This document shows positions 1-11,778 of a stretch of DNA of 64,000 nucleotides, one piece after another. Each line of letters starts with the position of its first letter. The stretch's first letter is position 1. The translations under genes and the position numbers were made by a program. This DNA comes from Lutraria lutraria (taxonomy: Eukaryota; Mollusca; Bivalvia; Venerida; Mactridae): positions 8,665,029 through 8,729,028 of the forward strand of contig OZ026843.1 in the NCBI GenBank assembly GCA_964023205.1, given 5' to 3'. Below the pieces are notes generated by a model, which saw only the letters and a list, made by a program, of their open reading frames with translations, was not told the DNA's origin and did not search any database.

Positions 1-1554
1 CAAAACAATTGATGGTTTGTCAGGAATAATGGCAGTTAAAAGTTAGTGCATGATTTAGTGCCTGGACAGTGTTTAGACAATACCTTATGAGGTTATTGCT
101 ATTGTTGTTAGAAATCATGCTATGAGGAATTATTTCTGTACTGTAGTGCTGCAGAATAATGTCCCCGCAGAAATAACCACTTACTAGTGTATAGAACATT
201 AGTTGTGGTATGTACATAATGGTATTGTTTGTTCAGAAAATTTAGGAAGTATAAAAACGAACACATAAATTGCACAAAATTAATTCTTTATTCACCATGT
301 ACTTATTGTCAAGAGTTTTATAGTAACACACAATGAAGGCACATAGCACCAAGATTTTGTTCTAGTAAATTAATGAGAACTATACATGCACATATTAGTA
401 TAATATACCACAATAATGAGTATGTAGTTTACTACTTTGTGTATATTACTAGTTAAATAGTGTATCAAATCAGTTTTCAGACATTTAAATTTTTAGGTTT
501 CATCAACTTTAAAAATTCCAATGGACGGAATTATTATTTGATCGGCTTTTCCAGCTTTTCCATGCTTTATTAGATCAAGACAAGCAGCAGATATTGCATA
601 TGAAGATTGAATTACTTACATGTACACGTAAGTAAATGTTTGCTGGTATATACTTAATTGGTCCAGTTTCACCAATATTGGCCCATCAATAAAAAACAAA
701 TTTATAATACTGTACAAAATTTCTAAACGACCACCTAATTTTATCATCACACTTAATTAGCTAAAAATTTAAGGATTTTTGTTAAGTTTCATTATAATGC
801 TTAAGTTGGATGTCTTCCAATTCATCAAAAACTGTGTGGTCTGTTAAAAATTTTGATCAGTACTTATTATTTATTAGGCTGGGAAAACCCTGGGCTTGAT
901 TCAAGACTGGTACCTGCGCTAAAGCTATATGTGGGATGACCATTGGTAACTAGTAGAATGTAGAAATTATATCAGTTGTGAAATGTCAAGCTAAAACTAC
1001 CACTATAGACAAATTCAACAAAATGCAATTGATTAAAAGAAATAACAGTAAGTAGAAAATATTTGGAAGACAAATATGGCGAAAGCAGAGCACAGCTCTA
1101 ACAGCAAAAGAATCTATTAAAGAAATCTATCAAACTATAACCAGGTAATTTGACTTCAATATGAAGAGTTTCAATGACATTGGAGTGACTTTCAGTGGTG
1201 CAGTATACAGTAGTGATTTCAAATTTGGTTATTAATGAAATAGGTAAACCAACCAAAATGTACAAAGCATTTAACTGCTCAACTAGATACAAATTCACTA
1301 GATGGAGGTTTAAACATTACGATTTGCAAAAATATGTGAAAATCTAAAAAAGACTTCTTAGCAACTTAACTGATTGAAATATTCAACCAATTCTCACTTA
1401 CGGCAAATACAATATCCGATTCACTCATTTCAGCAACTCTCCACAAAGAAAACCTAGTTCGCAATTAATTGCAGTGTTGTCCTCTCTCAGAATGATTGGC
1501 AAAGTAAACTTTAAGCATGACAGTCTTATTTGTTTGTTTGTTAATCTGTTGTTT
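1..1554. other. AT-rich sequence without a supported gene
   Basis: No frame has splice, signal or family evidence. The short open frames here (65-66 codons on the minus strand) are at the length expected by chance. Confidence 0.6.
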
Positions 1555-1830
1555 AATGGCCCATTTGACAGCTATGGTCATTTCAGGGCTGCCCAGAGAA
1601 AGGGGAGAGAATATACAGGAAAACCAGGCATTTACATCCCTACTCTTATTTCAAATGGTCTTTCCTGGTACTTTATCCTGCCCGGTGTAAAGCACCTATA
1701 CACGCCTTGCCTTTTTCTGGACACAGTACTTGGCTTGGTAGTTGGGATGGGGTCACTGAAAAAGCATCCCTGAGATATTCAGAAGGCAGATCAGTGGTTA
1801 GATCCCATGAGCTTTTGTTCAATAGTCTAA
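1555..1830 (+). repeat. Interspersed repeat R1, copy 1
   Basis: This segment shares ordered blocks with three other places in the window. The blocks include GACAGCTATGGTCATTTCAG, CCCGGTGTAAAGCACC, GACACAGTACTTGG and a GATGGGG..CACTGAAAAAGC tail. The open frame of 99 codons across 1474-1773 is created by the repeat and is not a gene. The class is unknown; it has no obvious terminal repeats or poly-A tail. Confidence 0.7.
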
Positions 1831-3253
1831 GGCATTAAAAGTAGACCATATATCATCCCAGGACAGTCTTGTAAAATGTAAGTTTGATTGTCAGCAGGAG
1901 TTTCATTGTACAAACAAATCAGCATGTCAGTATAATAGTGAAAAAAAAGCAATCACTAAAAATACCTGATTTACAATATCACAGACATATAAATCAAATA
2001 TGCTAACACTGAAGACTACATGAGATTGGTGAGTAAGTTTATGTATGATAATACAAAATATCCAATTGGAAAGTGCAGTGCACTGTTACAAGCACTAACT
2101 GTAAACAATTATCAAAATTTGATTGCAAGCTTATCACCTGAAGGGTATGTATGACACCATTTTTTTTTATAAAGGAAGATTTTCAGTCACAATACAGCAG
2201 AGAAAATGAACACATTAAATCTCTTGTACCATCTAAAAATACATGAAACTTAATCAAATAGTTAAGTTTACAAAATTCAACCAGAGACTTTACAGTTTAC
2301 ATCATCGAATTGTGAGACCAAGTGTGTAATCTATCTTAGCATATTATGTTTATAAGCACATGTATGTACTTGCTTGGCAAAATGAATGAATTCATGGTCA
2401 ATGTTCAAATGATTGCCTTTAACAAGCAATTGTTGTAAACTCAGATTTGACTATATCCAAAAAGAAGAAGAAAAAAAAGAACTAGATGTAAAGTTGTCCT
2501 AACAAAATGTTACTTAGATCAGATTGTTGTTCAATAAAATAAACAAACAAAAACATGGAAATATCATTTAGATAATATTGCACAGTATGACAATCATTTA
2601 TAGGTATAATAAATTGAACTATGTACCTACGCATGTACATTTATAGTCAAGCTTGTGTAGACCACATGTCTGAAAACAAGGAATTCTATTTCTAGCACAA
2701 GCATGTATAACTTATGTTAACATCTGAATAAACACAATTTTGATAAAATAACTTTACGTTTTCCCAAGATGGCCTTTATAGACAGTTTTAATTGTATACC
2801 ACTAAGATAAAACATTATTTTAAGTACCAACTATAATTACAATTTGACTATTATCTATCAATTATAGCCAATTAGTACAATGTTCTCCAGAAGATTAAAT
2901 TCAGACTGAAGCAGATTTTATTCACCGTCCAATTATTCATTTTTTTGGTGAAAATTTTATTAGGATTGACAAAAAGTAACTGGCACTAGATTTTTAGTAG
3001 AATGCAATATCACCAACCTCCAGGGCTTCTGGAGAACAGATATATAATCTAAATGTATTGTATTATGATGCTTATTGTGTTTTAACAACAATATATGAGA
3101 AAACATGTATAAACAAAAGCATACAAATTAGAACAAAAACTATACTGCTGCATAGATTATATTTATACAAAAAGCTGACTTAAAAATGTAATTTCAGTTG
3201 GATGCTACTAACAATAATTATCAAAAATATTCATTAAATCTACGAAAAACTTA
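1831..3253. other. Flank of ABRACL, possibly 3' UTR at its right end
   Basis: AT-rich sequence with no supported exon. If ABRACL has a long 3' UTR, part of this interval is transcribed on the minus strand. Confidence 0.5.
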
Positions 3254-3259
3254 TTTATT
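3254..3259 (-). promoter_or_regulatory. Candidate polyadenylation signal for ABRACL
   Basis: AATAAA read on the minus strand about 395 nt beyond the ABRACL stop codon. It is the nearest canonical hexamer that I noticed downstream of the gene. Such hexamers are common in AT-rich DNA and others occur further left, for example near 285, so the true 3' end is undecided. Confidence 0.25.
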
Positions 3260-3653
3260 CATCTTTGCTGTTGGCTACATACATAAAGTAGACCAAAATA
3301 GCACAAAATGAATTTTTTGTTTCTCAAAATGACATTCAGTACAGATATGATTTCTAAAAATAATAGTACATGTAATTGATCTTATTTTAAAAACTTAATA
3401 AAAATGAAATTCTACAAAGACGCTTTCTTACTTAACATCTTCATCCCTATGAAAAATGGTGGAATTTCTTGAAATAAAAGTTCTTTTTGGTACCACTAGT
3501 TTCTTTTAATGAATTACAAAAGTCTTTTTTAAAGGCACAATTCTACTAAAATAAAAAGAAAAAAATCAGCAGCTTGAATAATTCACTATCTATATACCTA
3601 CAGAGTATAAAAGTACAGTCATTTCTTAATCACTAAACAAAGCTTTCCTATAT

Positions 3654-4501
3654 CTAAGATTCCATAAGTAGTGTAATGACTTCATTGTCATGTACTCCTT
3701 TAAGTAACAGCTGTCCATTGTAGTTGATCAATGACCTCTTCTTTGCAGCTTTCAAGGTACCTACTATAGCCTCAAAGGTATTTGCAACATCATCATCATC
3801 AAAAAGAACACCAAATGTTACACTAATCTTTCCATCAGCTCCTACAATAAAACAAATGAAGATCAGAGGTAAAAAAACATGAGTAGAGAGTTAGAGGTTT
3901 TGAGACTTGAGATGGTGGTCATAGGTAATACAACTTGAGATAAGGGTCAGAGGCTATAAAACTTGAGACCAAGGTCGGAAGATATTAAACTTGAGATGAA
4001 GGCAGGTCATTTTTGGGCAGGTACTCTCCCCTGTTCCCACAAGTACTTGACACAAAATCAAATTTTGGCAGTATAGGCTTCTTATGAATACGTAATACTA
4101 AGGGAAGGAACCCAACCTTAATTCAACAGGCATGCAAAACAATCATGCTGAACTGCAAAAAGACTATAAAGCTTGAGGCTGAAGTTAACAATTTGAAATC
4201 AGGGTCAAAGTTTACAAAACCTGAGGCAAACATACCGGTAAATGATATTTTAAAATAACATAAATTAGGCAAAAAAATTTGTCTGGTTCAGGGAACTCGA
4301 CCTACCCTAATTTTTCCTGCTGACCCTTACAAATTTTTTTCCGATTTAAAAAAAAAAATGACTACATATCTAGCAAACACCACAATATCACATGCTGTTA
4401 CAAAGTTACAAAATGATGGAAAAACCTCTAAGTATTGTTTGGTATTAGTCTCAAGTATATGTTAAAGTAGTTCGCACATAGACGGGAAGATGAGACAAAG
4501 C

Positions 4502-4532
<31 letters not shown>

Positions 4533-4649
4533 ACCCCCCTAACTTTTTGTGGCAATGTTTCCTGAACCAGACCTTAACAAAGATTTACCTTTTACTCCAA
4601 GTCTTTTGATTGCTATAATAAGTAATTCAATTTCATGTTCTACATTCAT
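3654..4649 (-). CDS. ABRACL: Costars family protein ABRACL (two coding exons)
   Basis: Small actin-regulatory protein of the costars family (ABRA C-terminal-like), expected in the cytoplasm and linked in other species to actin dynamics and cell motility. Coding exon 1 is 4649-4589 and coding exon 2 is 3841-3654, separated by a 747-bp GT-AG intron. The joined frame is 82 residues; vertebrate ABRACL is about 81. Exon 1 encodes MNVEHEIELLIIAIKRLG; exon 2 carries the family core, including ADGKISVTFGVLF, FEAIVGTLKAAKKR and LLLKGVHDNEVITLL, ending in TAG at 3656-3654. The intron splits a Gly codon (G|GA) with donor GTAAAT and acceptor ATTGTAG. An in-frame TAA lies 12 nt upstream of the ATG, and a good acceptor (TTTTTATTTCCAG) ends at 4663, so a separate 5' UTR exon probably lies further upstream; I could not place it. 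Family assignment is from residue recognition along the whole length and is firm; the actin role is family knowledge. Confidence 0.95.
4281..4572. mobile_element. Short TIR element in the ABRACL intron
   Basis: A 292-bp insertion with 12-bp perfect terminal inverted repeats (GTCTGGTTCAGG at both ends, 14 of 15 if extended). It contains a run of 26 A residues at 4502-4527 and no coding capacity. Its right end lies only about 16 bp inside the intron from the ABRACL exon 1 splice donor. No convincing target-site duplication was seen, so the family is unassigned. Confidence 0.55.
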
Positions 4650-4662
4650 CTTTACTTTTTAG

Positions 4663-5072
4663 CTGGAAATAAAAATGATTACAATCATTTAATTTTTTTG
4701 TATTTCTTTATTTGGGTCAGGGTTGAAATATTACAATACAGGGATGTGCAACTGCTTATAAATATCAGCCTCTGATAAATTACCGATTATCAAGCGTAGT
4801 TTGTATCGGTATATTCAGATTATAGTCATAAGAAAACAATAAATTTTCATCTCTTGATACTTCAAAAACATAGAATTTAAAGTATATCAATGAATATCAA
4901 TGACTAATTAATTTATGCATTAATTGCAGTTCAAAATCAACATAATGACTTTGTGACGCTTCATGACCATTTCGACCAAGAATAGCGACACAAACTATGC
5001 TAAAACTCTCGCTGATTATTGTAAAAAAAATGGATAAATGTATCGTGTCACTAAAAAACTTCTTAGTGAGAC
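4663..5072 (-). other. Upstream flank of ABRACL coding exon 1
   Basis: This 410-bp stretch begins with a good minus-strand splice acceptor and ends at the composite element. No TATA box or first exon is evident, so the ABRACL promoter and 5' UTR exon may lie beyond the element, to the right of 8.2 kb. This is inference. Confidence 0.4.
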
Positions 5073-8000
5073 CAGAGACGTATAATACAAGAGATAGGCA
5101 ACTACGCGAAATCTCCCAATATCTCGTATGTCAATCGCGATATTTAGCGTGATCGCTCAGTTCGGTATATAGTACGTCTACACGGTACGAGTCCGGATAG
5201 TGTTGTCGATTATACAGTATATATAAATAATGGCAATTCGGAAAGGGCATGCGAGTGACATTATCGAAAACAAAAAGACTTATAATAATATTTAATATAA
5301 TAGAGACGTTGATCCATAGCTGTCAGAATTTAGGGTCTTTAATATATCTATGCTTGTGTACAATGTGGATTATTCTGTTTAGCGACATAAAATAATTTCC
5401 TTAAAAAAAATGAAATTTATAGACCTCATTCATTGTTCATCAGTCAACACCTCTCACTTATTTTTGAAGGTGTAAAGTTGGTATATTGTCCCTATATAAA
5501 CACGACATGCAGTTGCCAATTATATTTTTTCTCTGTCTCTGTAATTTATTTTCTGATTAACACTAGTACATACATCACGTCTTCCTCAGACTTTCTCTCA
5601 TGGCATGACGAATGTCTAGATTTAAGATTACTTTTGGTGAATATACCGATTATGGAAACAATTAATCTGTTTCCAACAAACAACAGTTGGAAACTGACAA
5701 TGTCACCAAAACAACATGTATGACTGAATCATCTTAAAGATGACAGATCTATGGATTTTCTTATTTTTTTGTGGAATTTGGTTATTAATGCTGCATATAG
5801 ATGTTCGGCGCGTTGCTTATCTATTAATATGTCATCGCATAATATTATTAATATCAACATGAACCATATTGAAAAAAAATACTAACAAATATGATTTTAC
5901 CCCCCCCCGGTAGTTTTTTTTCAATGTCATACATTTTGTTATTTTGGCAGGCCTTTGAAGTTAACATCAAGTGGCTATCTTGTGTGAAAATTTGTTTTGT
6001 TTACCATATTAGGGATTATGCAATCAAGGGAATTACTGGTCCCAGAACAGTATGGGTCCATAGATATCATCAGAAACATGTGTCACCAAAAGTTTTATGG
6101 TCATGCATTGTTTATTACAACTGGCATGTGTGACACTTCAAGACTAATATATGTGTACAATCAGATAACATTCAAGAATGAAAAATCAATTATTTAAAAA
6201 AAACAATGTGTTTGCGAAAAAGAAATACCCAATAAATCACGAAGTTTACTTGAAAAACTACAGGTGTCAAATAAATCAGTAGAATAAAATATATACTTTA
6301 TATTTAACTTTTGTTGTATAGAATAAACACATTTTTTAGTTTCAAGGGCTAAAATTAAATATTTCAAAGAATATACATTAAAACAGACAAAATATATTGA
6401 TATATTTCTATACTGTGTGTGTGTGCGTGTGTTTTATGACAGATTTATTTTCCCTGACGGAAGTTCCAAGCTTAATTGTCAGACATGTTTTTACCTTTTC
6501 GCAAAGTCTCACTGTCTTTAAAAAATTATGATTATCGCAGTCTAAAATACTGGAATTAGAGAAATCAAGCTAACATCAGCCTAACAGTTCTCAAATTTTA
6601 GCAGCTACAGGTTTCTAGACAGATGTTGTTATTTGGCATTGAATTTCACTTTCATTCTTTAAAGGGTAATTAACCATTTTAAATTTGAATTCCGAGACAA
6701 ATATCCTCATTTAAGTGTTGAAACTGCTGGCAACCATCAATTACAGATTATCACAGTCTAAATTACTGAAATTAAAGAAATCAAACGATCGGTTCTCAAG
6801 TTTTAGCGCCTACAGTTTTGATGTTATGACCCGGCCTAGAATTTAACTGAAACTTTCAGTCTTTAAAGGGTAGTCAATTTATATTTTAATTCTGAGGCAA
6901 ATATCCTCATTTGAGAGTGTTGAAACTTCGGGCAACCATCAATCACACATTATCACAGTCTAAAATAATGGAATTATAGAAATAAAGCTAATAGTTCCCA
7001 AGTTTTAGCGAGTACAGTTTTGATGTTAGTTTTGATGTTATGAATCGGCCAGGAATTTCACTGAAACTTTCAGTCTTTAAAGCGTAACCATTTTAAATTT
7101 GAATTCTGAGGCAAATATCTTCATTTAAGAGTGTTGAAACTTTGGGCAACCATCAACCACATATCAACAAAGTCAAAATAACTTGAATTATAGAAATCAA
7201 ACGAACAGTTCTAAAGTTTTAGTGAGTACAGTTTTGATGTATTAGCTAGGCCTAGAACTTCACTCGAATAATCAGACTTTAAGGGTGACATCAGTTTAAA
7301 CATAAATCAAGATATATAATCTAATCTGAGAGCATTGAAACTTCGGGCAACCATCAATCATGTATCAACAAAGTCAAAATAACTTTAATTTTTGAAATCC
7401 AGCAATTAGTTTTCGAGTTTTAGCGAGTACAGTTTTGATATTATGACTCGGCCAGGAATTTCACTGAAACTTTCAGTCTTTAAAGCGTAACCATTTTGAT
7501 TTGAATTCTGAGGTAATTATCCTCATTTGAGAGGGTTGAAACTTCGGGCAACCATCAACCCCATATCAACAAAGTCAAAATAACTTGAATTATAGAAATC
7601 AAACGAGTAGTTCTAAAGTTTTAGCGAGTACAGTTTTGATGTATTTGCTAGGCCTAGAACTTCACTCGAATAATCAGACTTTAAGGGTGACCTCAGTTTA
7701 AACATAAACTAAGATATATAACCTAATCTGACAGCATTGAAACTTCGGGCAACCATCAATCATGTATCAACAAAGTCAAAATAACTTTAATTATTTAAAT
7801 CCAGCAATTAGTTCTCGAGTTTTAGCGAGTACAGTTTTGATGTTCTGGCCTTCCCCACCCACCACAAGTTAAAACGCAACTCCACTCAGTACAGTACTCT
7901 ACTTGTTTATTTCAATGAACTCGTCGAGTATGTATATAAATATATATATACACACACACGAAATGATCTAATAATATTTTTTCCAAATTGTATGCATTCG

Positions 8001-8171
8001 ATCAGCTAGTGTTCGATATTTGTGAAGTGAAGTTGATAAACAGAGACGTAAGCAACCGTATCTCAATGATACAAAATGATCGCGTGAGAAATCCCGCGGC
8101 GCATACGAGATTTCCCGGTATTTCCTTATCTCAAAGAACGAGTTGCCTATCTCTTGTATTATACGTCTCTG
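5073..8171. mobile_element. 3.1-kb non-autonomous TIR transposon with satellite core
   Basis: Both ends carry a perfect 31-bp inverted repeat, left arm 5073-5103 and right arm 8141-8171, starting CAGAGACGTATAATACAAGA. The arms also share a more diverged inner block ending in AAATCTC..TCGTATG. GTGAGAC flanks the element at 5066-5072 and 8172-8178; depending on where the ends are placed, the duplication is 7 to 9 bp. A CAGAG terminus with a duplication of about 8 bp fits the hAT superfamily pattern, which is family knowledge. The interior has no long reading frame or transposase motif, but holds a tandem array at about 6520-7845. Open frames of 67-71 codons at 7968-8191 are made by the right end. 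The architecture recalls satellite-cored 'pearl'-like elements of bivalves, by inference only. Confidence 0.8.
6520..7845. repeat. Tandem array of about 201-bp units
   Basis: The landmark CAACCATCAA recurs at 6731, 6933, 7147, 7348, 7549 and 7750, giving spacings of 202, 214, 201, 201 and 201 bp. A further diverged, partial unit precedes the first. Each unit also has a TTTTAGCG..TACAGTTTTGAT block and a TTCACT..CTTTAAGGG block. The last four units alternate in type, implying a 402-bp dimer that was itself duplicated. No coding potential is seen. Confidence 0.9.
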
Positions 8172-8180
8172 GTGAGACCA

Positions 8181-9030
8181 CAATGATTTAATGCATGATG
8201 ATCAAATCAATGTGCAATGCCTTAAATACGATAGGCTTTAGTGCTCTTTTAGATTAACAGAACAAATATCTATATAAGGTAAGTAGCTGACACTAAAATA
8301 TTACATGTAACTGGTTATAATCAATAGGCATTTTTGGAACAATAATCCCATACTGCCCATAGAGTGATAGACATAGCTTTTATAAATTCAATTATTGATG
8401 TGATTGTCACATGTATCGGAATCAACCCAACATATTTCATGAGAGTTGGTGTACCAACAAAAAGCTTTTAACTCAGAAACCCTTTCTGATTCTGAATAAG
8501 CTACAGAAAATGTATTGAAATGCATTGATCATTCATATCCTATTTATCCGAAATTGGATAACCGATTTCTATTACACTTCAGCATCGCTCTTCCTTGTTC
8601 TACTCAGTTCAGTACAATACTAATCGAACAGAAAGTATAAGAACTTATTTAAGATTTAATAACGATTGAGGAAAAGTCTTACAAGTTAGTTAAATGGTTT
8701 ATTTAACCTGATTCAATGACTAATCCGGAAATAAGTCTCGCCCAAAGCAGTTTTCGAATTGGAGAGAATATGTTACGGTATACGGACAGGATGCAGTATA
8801 CGGAATTGTTTTACCGGATCACATACGATCGCAATCACGCAAAATCTTATTACACAAAACTCTGCTCTCATATCTATACAATAATATCGGCCTATGATTA
8901 AGCAAGTCATTCTAAAATTCTAAGAGATGGAATATTTGTGAATGCTTCATGGAAATGCAAGCTATTTTCACACAAATCCGTATAAAGGGAAATAAATATG
9001 TACAACTTAATAAACATTGCAGACATAGTT
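8181..9030. other. AT-rich sequence without a supported gene
   Basis: This holds a 61-codon open frame at 8716-8901 with no recognisable domain, signal peptide or splice context, which I treat as chance. A (TA)n/(CA)n microsatellite lies nearby at about 7937-7959, inside the element. Confidence 0.5.
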
Positions 9031-9990
9031 CTTTCTCTTAGTAAAAACCGTCCGACTGTTAGTCTGTCCGTTCAAAACAAATTGAGTTTGGGTGACTAGT
9101 GGGTTACGGTTAAGACTCTGTCTCTACGGGAGTCACTTAATTAAAAAGTGTCCAAAATTCGATTTATGTGGCAAACTGTGTATGATTATGTTTATGTGTC
9201 TAAATGTTAACATGGAAAAGCCACTTTTAAGTATCCTTTGGGACGTTTGTCCGTCCGGATGTCAGTCCGCCAGTCACACTTTTTGAAACATGCAATAACT
9301 TTAAAACTTTTGAAGGTTTTGTATAGGTTGAGCGTGATAAGAGTGATTTACTTATCAAGAACGTAACTATAATAATTTTGACTAAATTATCCCCCTTTTA
9401 TGAATTACTGAGAAAAATGGTCACTTTAACTGTTACCAGGTAGTTGTATACAACTACCTGCTGTTACCTACAATTATTTTAAGAGTACCAAAAGGGAACA
9501 GCCGCGTGAAACCTGAAAACTAGACCGTCAGAGTGTGATGAGAGAAAGTGCAGTGAACAATATATTTCATGTTGACTGAATTATCCCCTTGTTAACTGAT
9601 GGTCACTTTTATAGTTATTTATAATTACTTTAAAAGTACCAAAGGGAACCGAATGAAACTTGGAATATTAGAAGAATGTGATGAGTGAAAAGTTCATGTG
9701 CTAATCATGAACTATAACTCTATCATACATTTTGACAGAAAAGTACCACTTTTTGGACTTGCAGAATTTGTCACTTTATTGTTACTTACAAAAAACTGAA
9801 AGGTATCTTATTTTAATGTGGCTTGCAGTGAATTTGTAGCCTGAGCTTGCATAGGCATGCATGCTAGAACGTATCATTCTTTATGCTTCCTTTATTCTGC
9901 TTTACCAACGGACAAAAGTACTTGGCGGGGCATCCATGTCATTTCGACGAATTTGCTAGTTTAACTTAATATGATTGGAACTTTGACCAA
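9031..9990. repeat. Diverged interspersed repeat, internally repetitive
   Basis: The stretch has GTCCGTCCGGATGTCAGTCC-type runs, then repeated GTCACTTT..GTTACC, AATTATCCCC and ACTTTAAAAGTACCAAAGGG blocks at irregular spacing, and a GGCGGGGCATCC block near its right end. This pattern reads as a decayed repeat and not as a gene. Family and exact ends are uncertain. Confidence 0.45.
9437..9460. repeat. Perfect 24-bp palindrome
   Basis: CAGGTAGTTGTA is followed directly by its reverse complement TACAACTACCTG with no spacer. It lies within the diverged repeat block. It may be the junction of an inverted duplication or a cruciform-forming site; no function can be read from sequence alone. Confidence 0.9.
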
Positions 9991-11584
9991 CGATCTTCAC
10001 TATAGATACTTCTGTTATAGAAGTTTAATTACCTTTCCAATCGATATCCCAGGCACTATTTACATTATACATGTGATGTAGAGCCCCTGGTACTAGTATT
10101 TTTGTAAGTCAGTATAATATATTGTCGTTCTGTATATGATTTGATTTGAGACATACATTTACACAGCTTACTCGTTCACAAGGGAGATGGTTTCAGAAAA
10201 ATGTTATTATAGATTTGGCTTTGATTGTCTCTAATTAATGTGCCGTTATACCTTTCTTAACAAGACAGGACTTTAGATCGGCACTACGTACTCCAGTTGA
10301 GTAAGACCGACAACTGACGTAACCAGCGCCCCTAGACTACATAGAGTTCGGATCCTTTCTACATACACATGACAAAGGACGTAACAAATGTCGAATCTGG
10401 GCCTTAAGCCCAAAGACCACTAGAAAATATCACACACTCTACAAATTTTAACGGTCTTGAATGAAGGCGACGTGGTGTAATGAAATTTGGACGTTGCGTT
10501 AAATACAATATTGCTTAAAAACAAATGGGGATTTTTATACAAAATACAAATAAATTTTTTGTCCGCAAATGGTTATATGAACGATAAGCACACAATACTA
10601 GCAAATCACACATGGTTTGGTTGATTTATTAATTGAATAAGATTACACATTTATAAGTTCATAGTCCTTGCAAACACAGTCTGGCAGACAGTACTAAATG
10701 CTTTAACTTGATCCCAGAGTAAAAAGTCGACTATTAACTTGTTGAAACGTTCTAGCTTTTGTCAAATTTATCACTCTTAAATTTAACATACCGTCATTAT
10801 TCCATAGGTTTAATTATTGTTTATTACCGAAAACATCGTAATCTCGGTTAAGCAGATAAGTGTTTGTGTGGTGAAAGGTAAGCTGACTGATTTAGCATTG
10901 AACTAATCTTACACATGATTCACTGTACAGTCAGTGTTTCGAGTAGGTTTCCGCCAGAAGTCGATTGTAGGTGATCGTTGTAAGCTTGGCACCGCATTAC
11001 TGCTAATCTATTTGGAATATTTGTCACAAAATGTGATTTAATGCCACACCATAGTAGATTAATAGATTAACAAAAGTTTGATAATCACTACACTATAGCC
11101 AGGCTGCGGGGTCGAGCCAATAGGTGAATACATATCTGTATTGATATTGTGATAAATCAGTCATTAATTGTACGCAAATGCTTTGTAGTTGGATAATGTA
11201 TCAGCAATAGTGATTCATAGTTAAATACGTGAGTTAAACCATACTCGCTACGTCCACATGGACAGAGATATAATTTCTTGTGTGGGTCTGTTATTTACCA
11301 ACGTGGTTGTACAAAATGTATACTAAAGCAGTATATGGTGGCTAACCTATTTATAACATGTTTGACAACGCGAGGCTCGTTGTTGTCTTTTTTGTCATTA
11401 TATTAGTGGAGGTCTATATATCTTGGATAAGCAATGTCGTATCTGATCAGAATCCTGTAATTATGCGAAGACGCGTTCCTTCTTGTTGGACAAAAAAAAA
11501 CAATTAATTAAATATCAATGTCACGTGGTTGTTTACGCTGTTCTTTATTACAAACAGTTTTATTCCCAGTTCGTTTAAATAATG
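9991..11584. other. Non-coding stretch with one GC-richer patch
   Basis: Mostly AT-rich. A GC-richer patch at about 10270-10420 is open for 32 codons on the minus strand and contains GGGCTTAAGGCCC, but has neither splice signals nor a recognisable domain. It may be repeat-derived. Confidence 0.4.
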
Positions 11585-11778
11585 TACAGTACAGCCTCTC
11601 TAGAGCGCCAAACGGCCCTCTCTGGAGCAACAGCCTGCCTTAAACAACAGCATGATTCATTCCCACTGCACGATTTAACTATTACTTTAAGCACTCTAGA
11701 GCAACAACCTCTGGACAATAACAAAGATCATAATTTTGCCAATGCCAAAGGGTGTTGCTTTGGTGAGATTGCACTGTA
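11585..11778. mobile_element. 194-bp MITE-like element
   Basis: The ends are TACAGT at 11585-11590 and its reverse complement ACTGTA at 11773-11778, consistent with TA-flanked CAGT termini. The interior has repeated CTCTAGAGC and AGCAACA motifs and no gene. A 65-codon open frame at 11582-11779 follows the element boundaries almost exactly and is not considered a protein. Confidence 0.5.

Noticed and set aside
1474..1773. 99-codon plus-strand frame
   Set aside because: Coincides with interspersed repeat R1, which recurs at 17.4, 25.3 and 59.6 kb with the frame not conserved.
7968..8191. Frames of 67 and 71 codons on opposite strands
   Set aside because: They are formed by the right terminal inverted repeat region of the composite element.
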